Position numbers and translations under genes: made by a program. Below are positions 9,803 through 17,823 of a stretch of DNA of 64,000 bases, in pieces. Below the pieces are notes generated by a model that worked only from the letters and a program-made list of their open reading frames with translations, had not been told where the DNA came from and searched no databases. Positions within the stretch are counted from its first letter, which is position 1. Every line of letters begins with the position of its first letter. Where the stretch lies: contig NZ_WWGH01000002.1 of NCBI RefSeq assembly GCF_009865135.1, positions 1,984,001 to 2,048,000 on the forward strand, written 5' to 3'. The stretch is from Streptomyces sp. SID8374. Lineage in GTDB: Bacteria > Actinomycetota > Actinomycetes > Streptomycetales > Streptomycetaceae.

Positions 9803-10798
9803 TCAGCCCTGTTCGACCGGACCGCTGGAGGGCTCGGCCATGGCGACGGCGATCTTGCGGGGGCCGGTGAACGGCTCCCGGGCGTGTGCGGCCAGCATGT
9901 TGTCCACGACCAGCACATCGCCCTGCTGCCAGTCGAAGCGCCGCTGCTCGGCGCGGTAGCAGTCCCGCAGGTGTGCCACCACCTCGTCCGGCACCGGGGC
10001 GCCGTCGCCGTAGTAGGTGTTGGTCGGCAGGTCCGCTTCGTCGTACATCTCCCGCAGCGCACCGCAGAGGTCCGGCCCCAGGGTGGTGACGTGGAAGAAC
10101 GTCAGGTGGTTGAACCACACACGCTCCCCGGTCACCGGATGCCGGTGCACCGCCTCGCGGCGTGCCCGGGTCCGCAGGCCCCCCGAAGTCCACTCGGCGA
10201 CGACACCGTTGCGAGCGCAGTACGCCTCGACCTCGGCCCGGTCCTCGGTGTTGAAGGCGTGCTGCCAGGGGACGCCGAAGCCGTCCGTGAAGTTGCGCAC
10301 CACCATCCAGCCCCGGGCGGCGAACTCCTCCCGTACCCGCGGGTCGATCGCGGCCAGCACTCGCCGGGTGTCGGCGAGCGGGGTGGAGCCCAGCGTGTCG
10401 GGCGGGGTCACGCAGAGGAAGAACAGCGTCAGCGGCCAGGTCGCCTGGTAGGAGTTCTCGTTGTGGAGAAAGATCTCCTCGGAGGGCGGGTAGTCGGTCG
10501 AGGTGTAGACCTGGCCCTTGATGGTGGAGCGGGGCGAGGAGCGCTCCGCGTACGTCAGCGGCTCGCCGCCGATGGCGCGGACCGACCGTTCGAAGCCGTC
10601 CACGCCGTCGTCGCCGAAACCACGCAGCAGCACGGCACCGTGCTCACGCAGTCGGGCGCGGATCTCCGGCCGGGCGGCGGCCAGCCGGTCCGCCGCGGAG
10701 CCCCCGGGGGCGGCCGTCATCAGATGAGGAAGCGTCTGCCCTGACGTCCGGGGCTCGGCCGAGGCCGGCGTGAACAGGGCTGAAGGGTTTGCGGTCAT
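9803..10798 (-). CDS. SyrP-like TauD/TfdA Fe(II)/2-oxoglutarate hydroxylase
   Basis: A 331-aa member of the TauD/TfdA superfamily, closest in pattern to SyrP-type hydroxylases that act on carrier-bound amino acids in NRPS pathways. The iron ligands are visible: H112 and E114 in LHNENSY, and distal H305 in MLAAHAREPF. R314 fits the 2-oxoglutarate-binding Arg. The first gene of the left-reading NRPS operon, it lies 69 bp before the dimodular synthetase and probably beta-hydroxylates an amino acid tethered to one of its carriers. The substrate is not deducible: SyrP itself uses Asp and related enzymes use Asn. The ATG at 10798 was chosen because the longer frame reaches the divergently transcribed MFS gene and loses coding character. 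Confidence 0.88.
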   Translation of the reverse strand: MTANPSALFTPASAEPRTSGQTLPHLMTAAPGGSAADRLAAARPEIRARLREHGAVLLRGFGDDGVDGFERSVRAIGGEPLTYAERSSPRSTIKGQVYTSTDYPPSEEIFLHNENSYQATWPLTLFFLCVTPPDTLGSTPLADTRRVLAAIDPRVREEFAARGWMVVRNFTDGFGVPWQHAFNTEDRAEVEAYCARNGVVAEWTSGGLRTRARREAVHRHPVTGERVWFNHLTFFHVTTLGPDLCGALREMYDEADLPTNTYYGDGAPVPDEVVAHLRDCYRAEQRRFDWQQGDVLVVDNMLAAHAREPFTGPRKIAVAMAEPSSGPVEQG

Positions 10799-11016
10799 AC
10801 CGGTCAGGGTCGGCGCCCGGCTCCCGACAGGGCAGAGAACATCCGGCGGAGTCGTCGGCACGGTGGGTGCGCCCCATACTGCGCGTCCTTCCCTGGGCCG
10901 GTCCGCCGCCGCGCGGCACGCTGGCGTCACCGTGCGGCCCGGCGGCCCAACCGTCGTGCCGGGTGTCCCGTGCGGCCTTCGAGAGGATTCCCCGTGTCTG
11001 AGTGGAGGACAGGTCC
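10799..11016. promoter_or_regulatory. Divergent promoter region, dioxygenase/NRPS versus MFS/panD
   Basis: A 218-bp gap between divergent starts that must carry promoters for both the NRPS operon and the exporter-panD unit. A good ribosome-binding site (GGAGG, 11004-11008) sits eight bases before the MFS ATG. No operator motif stood out. Confidence 0.5.
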
Positions 11017-12399
11017 ATGAGCAGGGTCGTCGACCACGCGGGTGCCGCACCCGCGCCACCGCCCTTGCGGCGCAATCGGGATTTCCTGCTGCTGTGGAGC
11101 GGTTCGGCGGTGGCGATCATCGGATCCACGGCGTCCACGGTGGCCTACCCGCTCCTGGTGCTCGCGGTCACGGGGTCGCCCTCCGCCGCGGGGCTGGTCG
11201 GGTTCGTGGTGCTGCTGCCCGCCCTGGTCTTCCAGCTGCCGGCCGGGGTCCTGGTCGACAGCTGGAACCGCAAGCGCGTGATGATGTGGTGCGACGGACT
11301 GCGTGCGGCCGGCGCGGCGAGTGTGGTGCTGGCCTTGCTCCTGGGCGAACTCCGGCTGGCGCATGTGATGGTGGTCGGGTTCGTGGAGGGCACGCTCACG
11401 GTCCTCAACGGTCTGGCCTCCACCGCCGCCGTGCCCAATGTGGTCCACCCCAGCCAGTTGTCGGCGGCTCTCGCCGGGAACGAGGCGCGGAGCCGGGCCG
11501 CCACCATGATCGGGACTCCACTGGGGGGCATTCTCTTCGGCGTCGGCCGGGCGGTCCCCTTCGTGCTGGAGACCTTCGCGTATCTCGTCTCGCTGACCAC
11601 CCTGCTGGGCATCCGGAAGGACTTCCAGACGGCCCGCCCCGGCGAACGGGCCGGGGCCGCTCCGAGCGACGGCGCGGCGCAGGAGAGCCGCGGCACCCGG
11701 GTGCGGCGCCAGGCGGGCCGGATGGCCGAGGGGCTCACCTGGCTCTGGAGGCAACCGCTGCTGCGCACCACCGCGCTCCTGGTGGCCGGGAGCAACCTGC
11801 TGTTCCGCGCGCTCTTCCTGCTGATGATCGTGCTGCTCGCCGAGGAGGGCGCGGGTCCGGCCGCGATCGGTGTGCTCGTGGGCGTGGCCGGCGGATGCGG
11901 AATGCTCGGGGCGCTGGTCGCCGGCAGGATCGGCCGCACCCTCAGGATGAACTCCCTGGTGATCGGGGCCAACTGGGCGTGGGCACTGCTCATGTGTGTA
12001 CTGGCCTTCGGGGGCGGGCTGTGGCCGGCCGCGATCGCCTACACGGCGATGTGGTTCGTCGGGCCCATCTGGAATGTGGCGGTCGGCACCTATCAGCTGG
12101 CCGTCACCCCCGACGGACTGCGTGGCCGGGTGCTGAGTGCGTCCAGCATGCTGGCCAACGGCGCGCTGTCGCTGGGGGCGCTGGCGGGAGGCCTGCTGCT
12201 GGACGGCTTCGGGGTGCGGGCCGCGGCGGCGGTGCTCGCCGGGTGGATGGTGCTCATGGCTCTGGCCGCCACCTTCTCCCGCCCGGTGCGCCGGGCCACG
12301 ATGACCGCGATCACCGCCCCCGCCGAGGCGCCCGCTCCGGCCGAACCCCGCAGGACACCCGCCGGGGCGACCGGGGCGGGCTCCGACGGTCACCACTGA
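11017..12399 (+). CDS. MFS exporter, EntS-like
   Basis: Integral membrane major-facilitator protein of 460 aa with the MFS_3/EntS pattern: paired clusters of hydrophobic segments separated by a charged cytoplasmic loop near residues 200-235, and a loop 2-3 motif DSWNRKRVM. EntS-type proteins export enterobactin or other peptides by proton antiport. Its position, divergent from the NRPS operon and 51 bp before panD, points to export of the peptide product or self-resistance. The ATG at 11017 is preferred over a GTG fifteen bases upstream because GGAGG lies at the proper distance. The C-terminal tail is rich in Ala and Pro and is probably cytoplasmic. Confidence 0.85.
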   Translation: MSRVVDHAGAAPAPPPLRRNRDFLLLWSGSAVAIIGSTASTVAYPLLVLAVTGSPSAAGLVGFVVLLPALVFQLPAGVLVDSWNRKRVMMWCDGLRAAGAASVVLALLLGELRLAHVMVVGFVEGTLTVLNGLASTAAVPNVVHPSQLSAALAGNEARSRAATMIGTPLGGILFGVGRAVPFVLETFAYLVSLTTLLGIRKDFQTARPGERAGAAPSDGAAQESRGTRVRRQAGRMAEGLTWLWRQPLLRTTALLVAGSNLLFRALFLLMIVLLAEEGAGPAAIGVLVGVAGGCGMLGALVAGRIGRTLRMNSLVIGANWAWALLMCVLAFGGGLWPAAIAYTAMWFVGPIWNVAVGTYQLAVTPDGLRGRVLSASSMLANGALSLGALAGGLLLDGFGVRAAAAVLAGWMVLMALAATFSRPVRRATMTAITAPAEAPAPAEPRRTPAGATGAGSDGHH

Positions 12400-12450
12400 G
12401 CAACCCGTTGTCCATCCCCTTCCCGTACGACAGATGCTGGAGACCACGCC

Positions 12451-12867
12451 ATGTTCCGGACCATGTTCAAGTCCAAGATCCACCGAGCCACCGTCACCCA
12501 GGCCGATCTGCACTACGTCGGATCGCTGACGATCGACGAGGACCTCATGGACGCCGCCGACCTGCTCCCCGGTGAGCAGGTCCAGATCGTCGACATCACC
12601 AACGGCGCCCGCCTGGAGACCTACGTGATCTCCGGGGAACGCGGCAGCGGGATCATCGGCATCAACGGAGCCGCGGCGCGGCTGGTCCAGCCGGGAGACC
12701 TGGTCATCATCATCTCGTACGCCTCCGTCGCCGACGCCGAGGCCAAGGCGCTCGTGCCCAGCGTCGTCCACGTGGACCGGCACAACCGGCAGGTCTCGCC
12801 GACCGGTTCGGATCTGGCCGAGCCCGCGCCCGGCAGCGGCACCGTCCGCGGGGATGTCGTCCACTGA
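12451..12867 (+). CDS. panD: Aspartate 1-decarboxylase (pathway copy)
   Basis: Makes beta-alanine from L-aspartate with a self-made pyruvoyl cofactor. The 138-aa protein keeps the PanD core: K9 in FKSKIHRATV, Y22, the self-cleavage pair G24-S25 in YVGS, the TNGARLETY stretch and the GINGAAA motif. Starting at 12451 puts the cleavage pair at exactly residues 24/25, as in known enzymes. Housekeeping panD normally accompanies pantothenate genes. Here it follows an exporter inside an NRPS locus, so it probably supplies beta-alanine as a building block, or raises CoA/phosphopantetheine supply. The C-terminal tail after about residue 115 is longer and less conserved than in the standard enzyme. Confidence 0.95.
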   Translation: MFRTMFKSKIHRATVTQADLHYVGSLTIDEDLMDAADLLPGEQVQIVDITNGARLETYVISGERGSGIIGINGAAARLVQPGDLVIIISYASVADAEAKALVPSVVHVDRHNRQVSPTGSDLAEPAPGSGTVRGDVVH

Positions 12868-12874
12868 CGCGGCG

Positions 12875-12923
12875 GAACCGCGTGCGGGCCCCAGGTCACC
12901 GACCTCGGGCCCGCACGCGGTTC
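12875..12923. terminator. Bidirectional hairpin between panD and luxR
   Basis: A perfect 17-bp inverted repeat (12875-12891 with 12907-12923). Its loop forms a further 5-bp stem, AGGTC/GACCT, around a three-base loop. It lies between two genes that end towards each other, as expected for a shared intrinsic terminator without a U-tract. Confidence 0.85.
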
Positions 12924-12946
12924 GCGGCTCCCGCGCGGCCGATGCG

Positions 12947-13654
12947 TCAGATCAGCCCGGCTCGCACCGCGCGTGCCACCGCATGGGCCCGGTTCCGGAC
13001 CTGGAGCCGGGCCATCAGCTCGTAGATGACGTTCTTGACGGTGTGCTCCGAGCAGGACAGCGCCCGGGCGATCACCGCGTTGCCATGGCCCTCGGCGACC
13101 AGGGTGAGCACCGCCGTCTGGCGCGGGGTCAGCGGAGCTGTCCGGGCGGTACGGGGAGTGTCGGGGAGAGCTGTCGCGGGCTCGGGCCCCGACTGCTGGG
13201 AGGCGCCGAGCAGGCGCACCAGCACGCCGTAGGGAAGCCGGCCGTCGCCGTGGTGGGCCGAGTGCACGGCGGCCACCAGTTGCTCCGGAGTGGCGTCGGT
13301 GGTCCGCAGGATCGTCCGGGCACCCGCCCGCACCGCCCGCAGCACACCGTCCGGGGAGACCGACTGGGCGGCCACCAGGACCCCGTGCCGGTTCCCGCCG
13401 CTGAGCGCGGGGGCGGGGCACGATTCGACCGCCTCGTCCACGGTCCTCCCGGCGGCCAGCACGACCAGATCGGGGCCGGGCCGTCCGCCCTCCACCAGCG
13501 GGATTCCCGCCCCGGTCAGCCGCCGGTGCCAGGAGTGCCGCAGGTCGTCGTCCGCGGCGCGCACGTGGACGCGTACCGCGGCCCGGTCCGTGGCGGCACG
13601 GTGGGGCGGGGCGGCGCCGGCCAGGGCCCGGGCGGGGAGCGGCGCGGCGCTCAC
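12947..13654 (-). CDS. LuxR-family regulator with degenerate receiver
   Basis: A 235-aa DNA-binding protein. The C-terminal LuxR helix-turn-helix (about 175-235) includes LTPRQTAVLTLVAEG and the recognition region SEHTVKNVIYELMARL. The N-terminal half looks like a response-regulator receiver, but the site where the phosphoacceptor Asp should lie reads VVLAAG, so it is probably not phosphorylated. The GTG start overlaps the stop of the preceding regulator (GTGA), so the two are co-translated. The two proteins share the C-terminal pattern RNRAHAVAxAxRAGL and look like a duplicated pair. They are likely pathway-specific regulators of the flanking NRPS locus. Confidence 0.85.
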   Translation of the reverse strand: MSAAPLPARALAGAAPPHRAATDRAAVRVHVRAADDDLRHSWHRRLTGAGIPLVEGGRPGPDLVVLAAGRTVDEAVESCPAPALSGGNRHGVLVAAQSVSPDGVLRAVRAGARTILRTTDATPEQLVAAVHSAHHGDGRLPYGVLVRLLGASQQSGPEPATALPDTPRTARTAPLTPRQTAVLTLVAEGHGNAVIARALSCSEHTVKNVIYELMARLQVRNRAHAVARAVRAGLI

Positions 13655-14271
13655 AGGAGACCCGCCCGGAGCGCGTAGGCGACCGCGTGGGCGCGGTTTC
13701 TCAGCCGGAAGCGCTGGGTCACGTTGTGCATCACCGTCGTCACCGTCCGGACCGAGTAGGAGAGCCGTCCCGCTATCTCGCTGGTCTCGTGGCCTTCGGC
13801 CACCAGCCGGAGCACCGCACGTTCCCTCTCACTGAGCCCCGCTGCCCCCCAGGCATCGGCGACACCGGCCCCCGCATCCTCCGTACGCTGCTCCAGCAGC
13901 CCGTCCAGCAGATCGGGCGGCACCGTGCAGTCCCCGCTCGCCGCAGCCAGCACGGCGTGGGCCAGTCTTGGGCCGCTGGTCTCCCGACGGCGCAGCAGAC
14001 CCCGGGCACCCGTGGCAATGGCGTGCAGCGCCTCCGGCGGGCTCAGCTCGGTGGCGACCAGGACAACCTCCGGGCGGTGGTCGGCGGCCCGGGTGCGGCG
14101 CAGCAGGTCCAGAACCGGGTCGGCCACCCGGTCGACCACGACGACCGTCACGTCCGGAAGCCCGCCCCCGACGGCGGGCAGGATCTCCGGGCTGCTCGCC
14201 AGGGCGCTCAAGGTGCCTGCCTCCAGCACCGGGTCCTCAGCGACGACGCTCACCCGCACCGTATTCGTCAT
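13651..14271 (-). CDS. LuxR-family atypical response regulator
   Basis: A 206-aa paralogue of the next gene downstream. The N-terminus resembles a receiver domain. An acidic pair in VVAEDP and an Asp in VVVVDRV could form the acidic pocket, but the conserved Lys near GARGLLRR is replaced by Arg and no partner kinase is nearby. The HTH domain (about 145-206) has LSERERAVLRLVAEGHE and a scanning helix around SVRTVTTVMHNV. The ATG at 14271 was chosen because GAGGAGGAAG lies just before it. It heads a two-gene regulator operon coupled by a GTGA overlap. It may respond to a ligand, possibly the pathway product, rather than to phosphorylation; this is inference. Confidence 0.85.
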   Translation of the reverse strand: MTNTVRVSVVAEDPVLEAGTLSALASSPEILPAVGGGLPDVTVVVVDRVADPVLDLLRRTRAADHRPEVVLVATELSPPEALHAIATGARGLLRRRETSGPRLAHAVLAAASGDCTVPPDLLDGLLEQRTEDAGAGVADAWGAAGLSERERAVLRLVAEGHETSEIAGRLSYSVRTVTTVMHNVTQRFRLRNRAHAVAYALRAGLL

Positions 14272-14418
14272 TGGATCTTCCTCCTCGCTCGGCAACGGCT
14301 CTCGCCGGTGTCACCGAGCATCAAGATCGAGGGCGCGCGGGGCATCGGTACACCACCCCCAGATTTCCGCGGTGCCCCCACCTCCGCGTGCCCACGCGAG
14401 GTCCATGAGCGCAGAACA

Positions 14419-14450
14419 GCCCCCGTGCGCGTCCGGAAACGCACGGGGGC
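14419..14450 (-). terminator. Terminator of the mbtH-sbnA-sbnB operon
   Basis: An 11-bp perfect stem (14419-14429 with 14440-14450, GCCCCCGTGCG) around a 10-base loop, about 100 bp beyond the sbnB stop and before the luxR start. The rest of the 14272-14552 gap should contain the promoter of the regulator pair; no other motif stood out. Confidence 0.75.
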
Positions 14451-14552
14451 CGTGGGTGAGGGCCGGCTCTGACCTGCGAGAAGTCGGTTCCTGGCCAAGA
14501 GGTGTGGGGGTGCGGCCGAAATATGGGGGGCCGTTCCCCAGACGCGGCCCGC

Positions 14553-15575
14553 TCAGACGGTCTCGGTGACCCTGGGTTCCGGGAGGAAGCCGGAGATCTC
14601 TTGGCCGACACCGGCCGCGCGAGCCTCGCGCAGTACCAGTCCGGCCAGGGCCAGGTCCAGCACCCCGAGACCGAACGGCGAGAACAGGGTGGTGCGTTCC
14701 GGGTCACGCGGACCCGGTTCCGCGTCCCTCAGGAGCTCGCCGAGCGTGGCGCCGATGAACGAGCGGCTGCCCACCCGTGTCTCCGCCAGATGGACCGACG
14801 TGGCCGCCCGGCAGACATGGTCGGGGTCGTCCACCACGTTCACCGCGTCCAGGACGCCCTCGACCGTGACGTCCCGGAGGGAGACGTGGAGCACCAGTGT
14901 GCCCGGCAGGCACGCGTCGAGATCCAGATGGGGCACGGTGGCCGTGGTCGCCAGACTGACCAGCCGGTGCGCGGAGAGCGCCGCCCCGGCGCTCTCCGCC
15001 ACACGCACCACCCGGCCGTCCCCGGCCAGTTCGGCGGAGCAGCGGTCCCGGAAGTCCGCAGCCCGCCGGGCATCCAGGTCGTGGACGGTGATGTCGGTGA
15101 TCTCCGGGCGTACCACCAGGAGGAAGCGGAGCACCTCGAAGTTGATCACACCGCAGCCGATCAGCGACACACCCGTCTCCCGGCCGTCCCCGGACGGCAG
15201 AGCGGCCGCGGCGAGAGCGGCGCTCGCCGCGGTGCGGCGAGCGGAGATGGTGGACCCCTCCACGAGAGCCACCGGCCTGCCCGTCCGCATGGAGTTGACG
15301 ATGATCGCGGCGGAAGCGCGCTCCAGCCCCTCCGCGACGTTCCCGGGAAAGGAGGCGATCCACTTCATTCCGGCCAGCGGCTCGGCCCCGCCCAGGTAAG
15401 CGGGCAGTCCGATGATCCGGTTGCCGGGGTCGTCGGGAAAGCGCAGGAACACCGAGTGCGGCAGCGACGTGTCTTCGGCGGCGTGGAGCAGATACGCCTC
15501 GCGCACAGCGCTCAGCACTTCCTGCTCACGGCCGTCCAGAAGCCGCCGGACGTCTCCGTTGCCGATCGTCAGCAT
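14553..15575 (-). CDS. sbnB: SbnB-like N-(2-amino-2-carboxyethyl)-L-glutamate dehydrogenase
   Basis: A 340-aa member of the ornithine cyclodeaminase/mu-crystallin family. In staphyloferrin B and related pathways SbnB oxidatively cleaves the SbnA product to L-2,3-diaminopropionate, 2-oxoglutarate and NADH. Seen here are the substrate-binding region GMKWIASFPGN, the EGSTISARRTAA stretch and a Rossmann loop in LIGCGVINFEVLR. The gene overlaps the sbnA stop by seven bases, so the two-step pathway is one transcript. Family homology alone cannot exclude another cyclodeaminase-type dehydrogenase, but the pairing with SbnA makes the Dap route strongly preferred. It feeds the NRPS A domain whose pocket is acidic. 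Confidence 0.9.
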   Translation of the reverse strand: MLTIGNGDVRRLLDGREQEVLSAVREAYLLHAAEDTSLPHSVFLRFPDDPGNRIIGLPAYLGGAEPLAGMKWIASFPGNVAEGLERASAAIIVNSMRTGRPVALVEGSTISARRTAASAALAAAALPSGDGRETGVSLIGCGVINFEVLRFLLVVRPEITDITVHDLDARRAADFRDRCSAELAGDGRVVRVAESAGAALSAHRLVSLATTATVPHLDLDACLPGTLVLHVSLRDVTVEGVLDAVNVVDDPDHVCRAATSVHLAETRVGSRSFIGATLGELLRDAEPGPRDPERTTLFSPFGLGVLDLALAGLVLREARAAGVGQEISGFLPEPRVTETV

Positions 15576-16720
15576 CCTGCCACCCCGGTCATCCCGCTGT
15601 TCTCGGCCACGTCGGCCACCTCGTCCTTCCACAGGTGGGACACCTCGCCGAACTGGCGCTCCACCCACCCGTCGTCGTAGATCGTGTTCAGATAACGTTC
15701 GCCGCGGTCCGGCATCATCAGTACGCAGGTGGCACCGTCCGGGATGCGGTCGCCGATCCGTTCCAGGGCCGTGGCCACCGCGCCGGAGGAGCCGCCGAGC
15801 AACAGCCCTTCGCGCAGCGCCAGTCGGCGGCATCCCACCAGGCTGTCCAGATCGCTGACGTGCACCACCTCGTCGGCGAGCCCGCCCCGGTAGAGCGGGG
15901 GCCGGACCGCCGCGCCATGACCGGGGATCAGCCGGCGCCCGGTCGGCGGCCGGAAGATGGCGCTGCCCTCGGCGTCCACGGTGACCACCCGGGTGGGCAG
16001 TCCGCGGTCGCGGATCAGGTCGCCGCAGCCGCGCAGAGTGCCCGAGGAACTGATCGTGCAGAACAGGTAGTCGGGCGCGACGCCCAGGTCCTCGACGATC
16101 TCCGCCATGGTGATCCGGTGCGCCCAGGCGTTGCGGGGGTTGGCGTACTGGTTGGGCCAGTAGGCCCCGGGCAGCGCCTCGACCAGCTCCCGCACGCGTG
16201 CGATCCGCACCGGCTGGAACTCGCCGGTGACCGGGTCGCCTTCCGTGACCGTGTGCACATCGGCGCCGAGCGCTCGCATGATCGCGATGTTCTGCGGATT
16301 GGTGCGTGGGTCCACCACGCAGATGAACCGCAGGTCCATGGCGCGGCAGGCCTGGGCCATGCCGACACCGAGGTTGCCCGAGCTGGACTCGACCACGGTG
16401 CCGCTGCCGGGGACCACCGCGCCGGTGACGACAGCGTGGCTCAGCATGGCATAGGCGGAACGGTCCTTGATGCTGCCGCCGGTGCTGACCGACTCCAGCT
16501 TGGCCCAGACCCGGAAGCGGGCGCCGGGCACCAGCCGGGTCAGTTCCACCAGAGGCGTCCCGCCGACGGCCGACAGCGCGCCCGCACGGTCCGGGCCGTA
16601 CCCGGCGGAGGCGGGGGCGGAGGGCTGAATGGTGTCGGACGGTAGGGCTTCCTCGTCCGCAGGCCCGGCAGCCTGCGCCACGAGGGCCGACCGGTATCCC
16701 GGCTGGGAGACGGAGTTCAT
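15569..16720 (-). CDS. sbnA: SbnA-like PLP synthase for Dap precursor
   Basis: A 383-aa PLP enzyme of the cysteine synthase fold. SbnA condenses O-phospho-L-serine with L-glutamate to N-(1-amino-1-carboxyl-2-ethyl)-glutamate. The PLP Lys is K85 in GGSIKDRS; the substrate loop SSSGNLG lies at 112-118; GGSSGAVATA binds the cofactor phosphate. SbnA-specific stretches AYWPNQYANP and MPDRGERYLNTIY are present and separate it from ordinary CysK. It carries an N-terminal extension of about 35-45 residues compared with the staphylococcal enzyme. The ATG at 16720 was chosen for the upstream GAGGGGAAG. It lies 32 bp after mbtH and overlaps sbnB. Confidence 0.92.
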   Translation of the reverse strand: MNSVSQPGYRSALVAQAAGPADEEALPSDTIQPSAPASAGYGPDRAGALSAVGGTPLVELTRLVPGARFRVWAKLESVSTGGSIKDRSAYAMLSHAVVTGAVVPGSGTVVESSSGNLGVGMAQACRAMDLRFICVVDPRTNPQNIAIMRALGADVHTVTEGDPVTGEFQPVRIARVRELVEALPGAYWPNQYANPRNAWAHRITMAEIVEDLGVAPDYLFCTISSSGTLRGCGDLIRDRGLPTRVVTVDAEGSAIFRPPTGRRLIPGHGAAVRPPLYRGGLADEVVHVSDLDSLVGCRRLALREGLLLGGSSGAVATALERIGDRIPDGATCVLMMPDRGERYLNTIYDDGWVERQFGEVSHLWKDEVADVAENSGMTGVAGC

Positions 16721-16752
16721 CGCCGGACTTCCCCTCGGTGTCGGTAGGCGGA

Positions 16753-17004
16753 TCAGACCGGGAGGCTCTGGCATCCGGCCCTACCGGCGTCCGCCTCGGC
16801 GGCCTCGCTCTCCATCCGGTGGCGCAGACTGGCGGGGCGCATGTCCGTCCACACCCGCCCGATGTGGTCCAGGCACTCCTCCTTGCTGCCCCGGGTTCCC
16901 TCGGCCCGCCAGCCCGCGGGCAGCTCGCGCTCGGCCTGCCAGATCGAATACTGCTCCTCGTCGTTGAGTACGACGCGGTAGACGCTCTCGGTGTGGTCGG
17001 ACAT
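16753..17004 (-). CDS. MbtH-like protein
   Basis: An 83-aa MbtH-family chaperone that binds and activates NRPS adenylation domains. The diagnostic residues are present: YSIWQ, the LPAGWR segment, and CLDHIGRVWTDMRPASLR. Its C-terminus is about 15 residues longer than the typical 65-70 aa family member. It is the first gene of the operon with sbnA and sbnB, which ties the Dap-supply genes to the NRPS genes across the regulator block. It is likely needed for one or more A domains encoded between 1 and 9.7 kb. Confidence 0.95.
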   Translation of the reverse strand: MSDHTESVYRVVLNDEEQYSIWQAERELPAGWRAEGTRGSKEECLDHIGRVWTDMRPASLRHRMESEAAEADAGRAGCQSLPV

Positions 17005-17316
17005 CGCCGTCTCTCCTCGGTCGGTGGTCGCGCCGTGGTCGATACCGGCGCCAGAGTGAGAGTGCCTTCCGGCATCGGCCGGCCGTAGAGACAAACGGGC
17101 AGCGGTTACGGCGGCAGCCGCCCGCCGGTCCTTCCCGGCCGGGCCGGGGCGCACCGCGCACCGACAGGGCGGTGAAGGAGAGACAGGCGCACACGGTCCG
17201 TGGGCTGTGCCCACCTCCTGGCCCTCCCCTCTGCCACGTGGTGGGTGTCAGCTATCGGGGGCAGGGCCGGGGTGCTTCGGTACGCGGTCGGCGCCGGTCC
17301 TTCCTAAGCTGGCCGG
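17005..17316. other. Intergenic region upstream of mbtH
   Basis: 312 bp between divergent genes. It should hold the mbtH-operon promoter and that of the HAD gene and marks the right border of the NRPS locus. No convincing gene, hairpin or operator was found in it. Confidence 0.5.
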
Positions 17317-17805
17317 ATGAACGAAGACGCCCGGCCGCTGGCCGTGTTCGACCTCGACGGCACGCTCGCCGACACCGCCCACCGGCAGCACTTCCTGGAG
17401 GGGGCCAAACGCGACTGGGACGGCTTCTTCGCGGCCGCCCCGGACGATCCGCCGCTCGCCGAAGGCGTGGCGCTCGTGCTCGGCAGCGCCGAGGAGTGCG
17501 AGGTCGTCTATCTGACCGGGCGGCCCGAGCGCTGCCGCCGGGCCACCGTGGAGTGGCCGGGCCGTCAGGGGCTGCCCGAGGGGCAGCTGTTCATGCGGCG
17601 CAACGACGACCGGCGCCCGGCCCGCCGGACGAAGCTGGACATCCTCCGGCGGCTGGGCCGGTCGCGTGAGGTGCGCATGCTCGTCGACGACGACGAGCTG
17701 GTCTGCGATGCGGCCGAAGTGGCCGGGTTCCCCGTGGTGCGGGCCCGCTGGTTCGACCCGTCACAGGCGCTGAAGGACGGACAGGAGCGCGAGGGGCGGA
17801 CCTGA
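17317..17805 (+). CDS. HAD-superfamily phosphatase-like protein
   Basis: A 162-aa cytoplasmic protein of the HAD fold, similar in pattern to the phosphatase part of polynucleotide kinase-like proteins. The catalytic motif I is VFDLDGTLAD at residues 10-19, motif II is YLTGRPERC, and a basic motif III region (RRTKLDIL) is followed by the acidic LVDDDELVC. Substrate unknown. It ends 18 bp from the convergent dodecin gene and starts the non-biosynthetic middle region. No link to the NRPS locus is apparent. Confidence 0.75.
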   Translation: MNEDARPLAVFDLDGTLADTAHRQHFLEGAKRDWDGFFAAAPDDPPLAEGVALVLGSAEECEVVYLTGRPERCRRATVEWPGRQGLPEGQLFMRRNDDRRPARRTKLDILRRLGRSREVRMLVDDDELVCDAAEVAGFPVVRARWFDPSQALKDGQEREGRT

Positions 17806-17823
17806 TCAGGCGTTGCGGATCTG

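Noticed and set aside
54..10744. Very long open frames on the plus strand opposite the NRPS genes, up to about 2,500 codons
   Set aside because: Translations are Arg/Gly/Pro/Gln-rich with no domain motifs, and they mirror NRPS genes with clear domains; open antisense frames are expected at this GC content.
14553..17075. One 840-residue frame spanning sbnB, sbnA and mbtH
   Set aside because: Only its last 340 residues are SbnB; the rest is out of frame with SbnA and MbtH, which have full family motifs and good start sites.
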